Shown here in pieces: positions 12,806 to 13,839 of a DNA stretch of 13,839 nucleotides. Source of the stretch: Proteobacteria bacterium UBA664 (lineage in GTDB: Bacteria; Pseudomonadota; Gammaproteobacteria; UBA7966); NCBI GenBank assembly GCA_002299125.1, contig DBNU01000206.1, forward strand, positions 1 to 13,839, written 5' to 3'. Both the position numbers and the translations under genes were made by a program. Each line of letters starts with the position of its first letter. The stretch's first letter is position 1. The notes beneath the pieces are model-generated. The model was not told the origin of the DNA. It saw only the letters and a program-made list of their open reading frames with translations, and searched no databases.

Positions 12806-13839
12806 TCAGTCTGCCGGTGGGCGCCGGAAGACCAGCGTGCTGTTGGTGCCCCCGAAGCCGAAGGAATTCGACAGGGCGATGTCGATGGGCATGGCGCGGG
12901 CCACGTTGGCGACGTAATCGAGGTCGCAACCTTCGCCGGGGTTCTCGAGATTGATGGTCGGCGGTGCCATCTGGTCGCGCAGCGACAGCACCGTGAACAC
13001 GGCCTCGACGCCTCCGGCCGCGCCCAGCAGGTGCCCAATCATCGATTTGGTGGAGCTCATGGCGAGGCGATAGGCGTGTTCACCGAACACGTTCTTGACG
13101 GCCTCGGTCTCGGCGAGGTCCCCCAGCGGGGTCGAGGTGCCGTGCGCGTTGATGTATTGCACCGACTCCGGAGGCAGGCCCGCATCACGCAAGGCGTTCC
13201 GCATGCTGCGCGCAGCGCCCTCACCATCCGGTGGCGGCGAAGTCATGTGATAGGCGTCGGAACTCATGCCGAAACCGACCAGTTCGGCCAGGATGGGCGC
13301 CCCGCGGGCCCTGGCGTGCTCGAGTGCCTCGAGCACCATCACACCCGCCCCATCGGAAAGAACGAAGCCATCGCGATCCCGATCCCAGGGCCGGCTGGCG
13401 GCGGCTGGATCGTCGTTGCGTGTGGACATCGCGCGCGCCGCCGCGAAGCCGCCGAGACCCGTGGGCGTGGTGGCGGATTCAGTACCACCCGCCACCATCA
13501 CATCCACCTCGCCGTATTTGATGAGCCGCGCCGCATCGCCGATGGAATGGCTGGCCGAGGAACAGGCCGACACGATGCAGTAGTTCGGCCCCTTCAAGCC
13601 GAGGATCACGGACACCATGCCGGCCGCCATGTTGACGATGGTGCTCGGCACGAAGAAGGGCGAGATCTTGCGGGGGCCACCGTCCAGATAATTGGCGTAG
13701 CCGCGCTCGATGCCGGGCAGGCCCCCGATGCCGGAGCCGATCACCACACCGATGCGTTCGGCGTTCTCGGGCGTGATCTCGAGCCGGGCAGCCTGCACCG
13801 CCTGTATCGACGCCGCGATGCCGAAATGGATGAATTGCT
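12806..13839 (-). CDS. fabF: 3-oxoacyl-[ACP] synthase II (KAS II), N-terminus beyond window
   Basis: The frame is open to the right edge, with about 343 residues visible. KAS II elongates acyl-ACP with malonyl-ACP in type II fatty-acid synthesis. The catalytic set is complete: the nucleophile Cys in VSACSSASHS, His in NAHGTSTPLGD, and Lys and His in KSMIGHLLGAAGG, with the gatekeeper-region NSFGFGGTNS near the C-terminus. Adding 71 to their positions in the fragment reproduces the E. coli FabF numbering Cys163, His303, Lys335 and His340, so about 71 N-terminal residues lie off the window. It is the first visible gene of the minus-strand operon. In relatives acpP lies directly upstream, which would be outside the window. 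Confidence 0.96.
   Translation of the reverse strand, partial: QFIHFGIAASIQAVQAARLEITPENAERIGVVIGSGIGGLPGIERGYANYLDGGPRKISPFFVPSTIVNMAAGMVSVILGLKGPNYCIVSACSSASHSIGDAARLIKYGEVDVMVAGGTESATTPTGLGGFAAARAMSTRNDDPAAASRPWDRDRDGFVLSDGAGVMVLEALEHARARGAPILAELVGFGMSSDAYHMTSPPPDGEGAARSMRNALRDAGLPPESVQYINAHGTSTPLGDLAETEAVKNVFGEHAYRLAMSSTKSMIGHLLGAAGGVEAVFTVLSLRDQMAPPTINLENPGEGCDLDYVANVARAMPIDIALSNSFGFGGTNSTLVFRRPPAD

Noticed and set aside
12774..12929. Upstream extension of pabC into fabF
   Set aside because: The extra residues are Arg/His-rich translation of fabF in another frame; the ATG at 12773 fits the family start and operon spacing.

Overview
The window looks like a chromosomal segment of a high-GC gammaproteobacterium. 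The strongest evidence is the minus-strand run fabF-pabC-mltG-tmk-holB-pilZ-tatD, which has the same gene content and order as the Pseudomonas aeruginosa region around PA2959-PA2965. The PilZ protein also keeps the THTM C-terminus of that family. The genus cannot be fixed from sequence alone. I see no tRNA, rRNA, CRISPR array, transposase, integrase or phage gene.

Left part (1-5413), envelope or polysaccharide-flavoured accessory genes. A large TPR-repeat protein enters from beyond the left edge (1-1764, +). It is followed by a 386-bp gap carrying two inverted copies of a short palindromic repeat (1896-2003). Next on the + strand come a membrane-anchored SGNH/GDSL-type hydrolase (2151-3197) and a family-2 polyphosphate kinase (3286-4176). 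A GT4-type glycosyltransferase (4202-5413, -) converges on the kinase. The TPR protein, SGNH protein and glycosyltransferase together suggest the edge of an exopolysaccharide or surface-glycan locus; this is inference.

Middle part (5533-7599). A small four-helix membrane protein ending in a CxxC...CxxC module like those on sensory proteins (5533-6102, -) is divergent from a class V PLP-dependent aminotransferase-fold enzyme (6430-7599, +). The 327-bp intergenic region between them holds a perfect 11-bp inverted repeat.

Right part (7694-13839, all -), a conserved housekeeping operon read right to left: KAS II for fatty-acid elongation (fabF, N-terminus beyond the window), aminodeoxychorismate lyase for folate (pabC), lytic transglycosylase that terminates glycan strands (mltG), dTMP kinase (tmk), the delta' clamp-loader subunit (holB), the type IV pilus protein PilZ, and a TatD-family metal-dependent hydrolase. 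Junctions are tight: ATGA overlaps at pabC/mltG and mltG/tmk, 16 bp at holB/pilZ. The promoter must lie outside the window.

No clearly new multi-gene system is proven here. The items most worth a second look are the orphan membrane zinc-ribbon-like protein, the SGNH protein with a substituted block III asparagine, the inverted repeats, and several AT-rich islands inside otherwise GC-rich genes.
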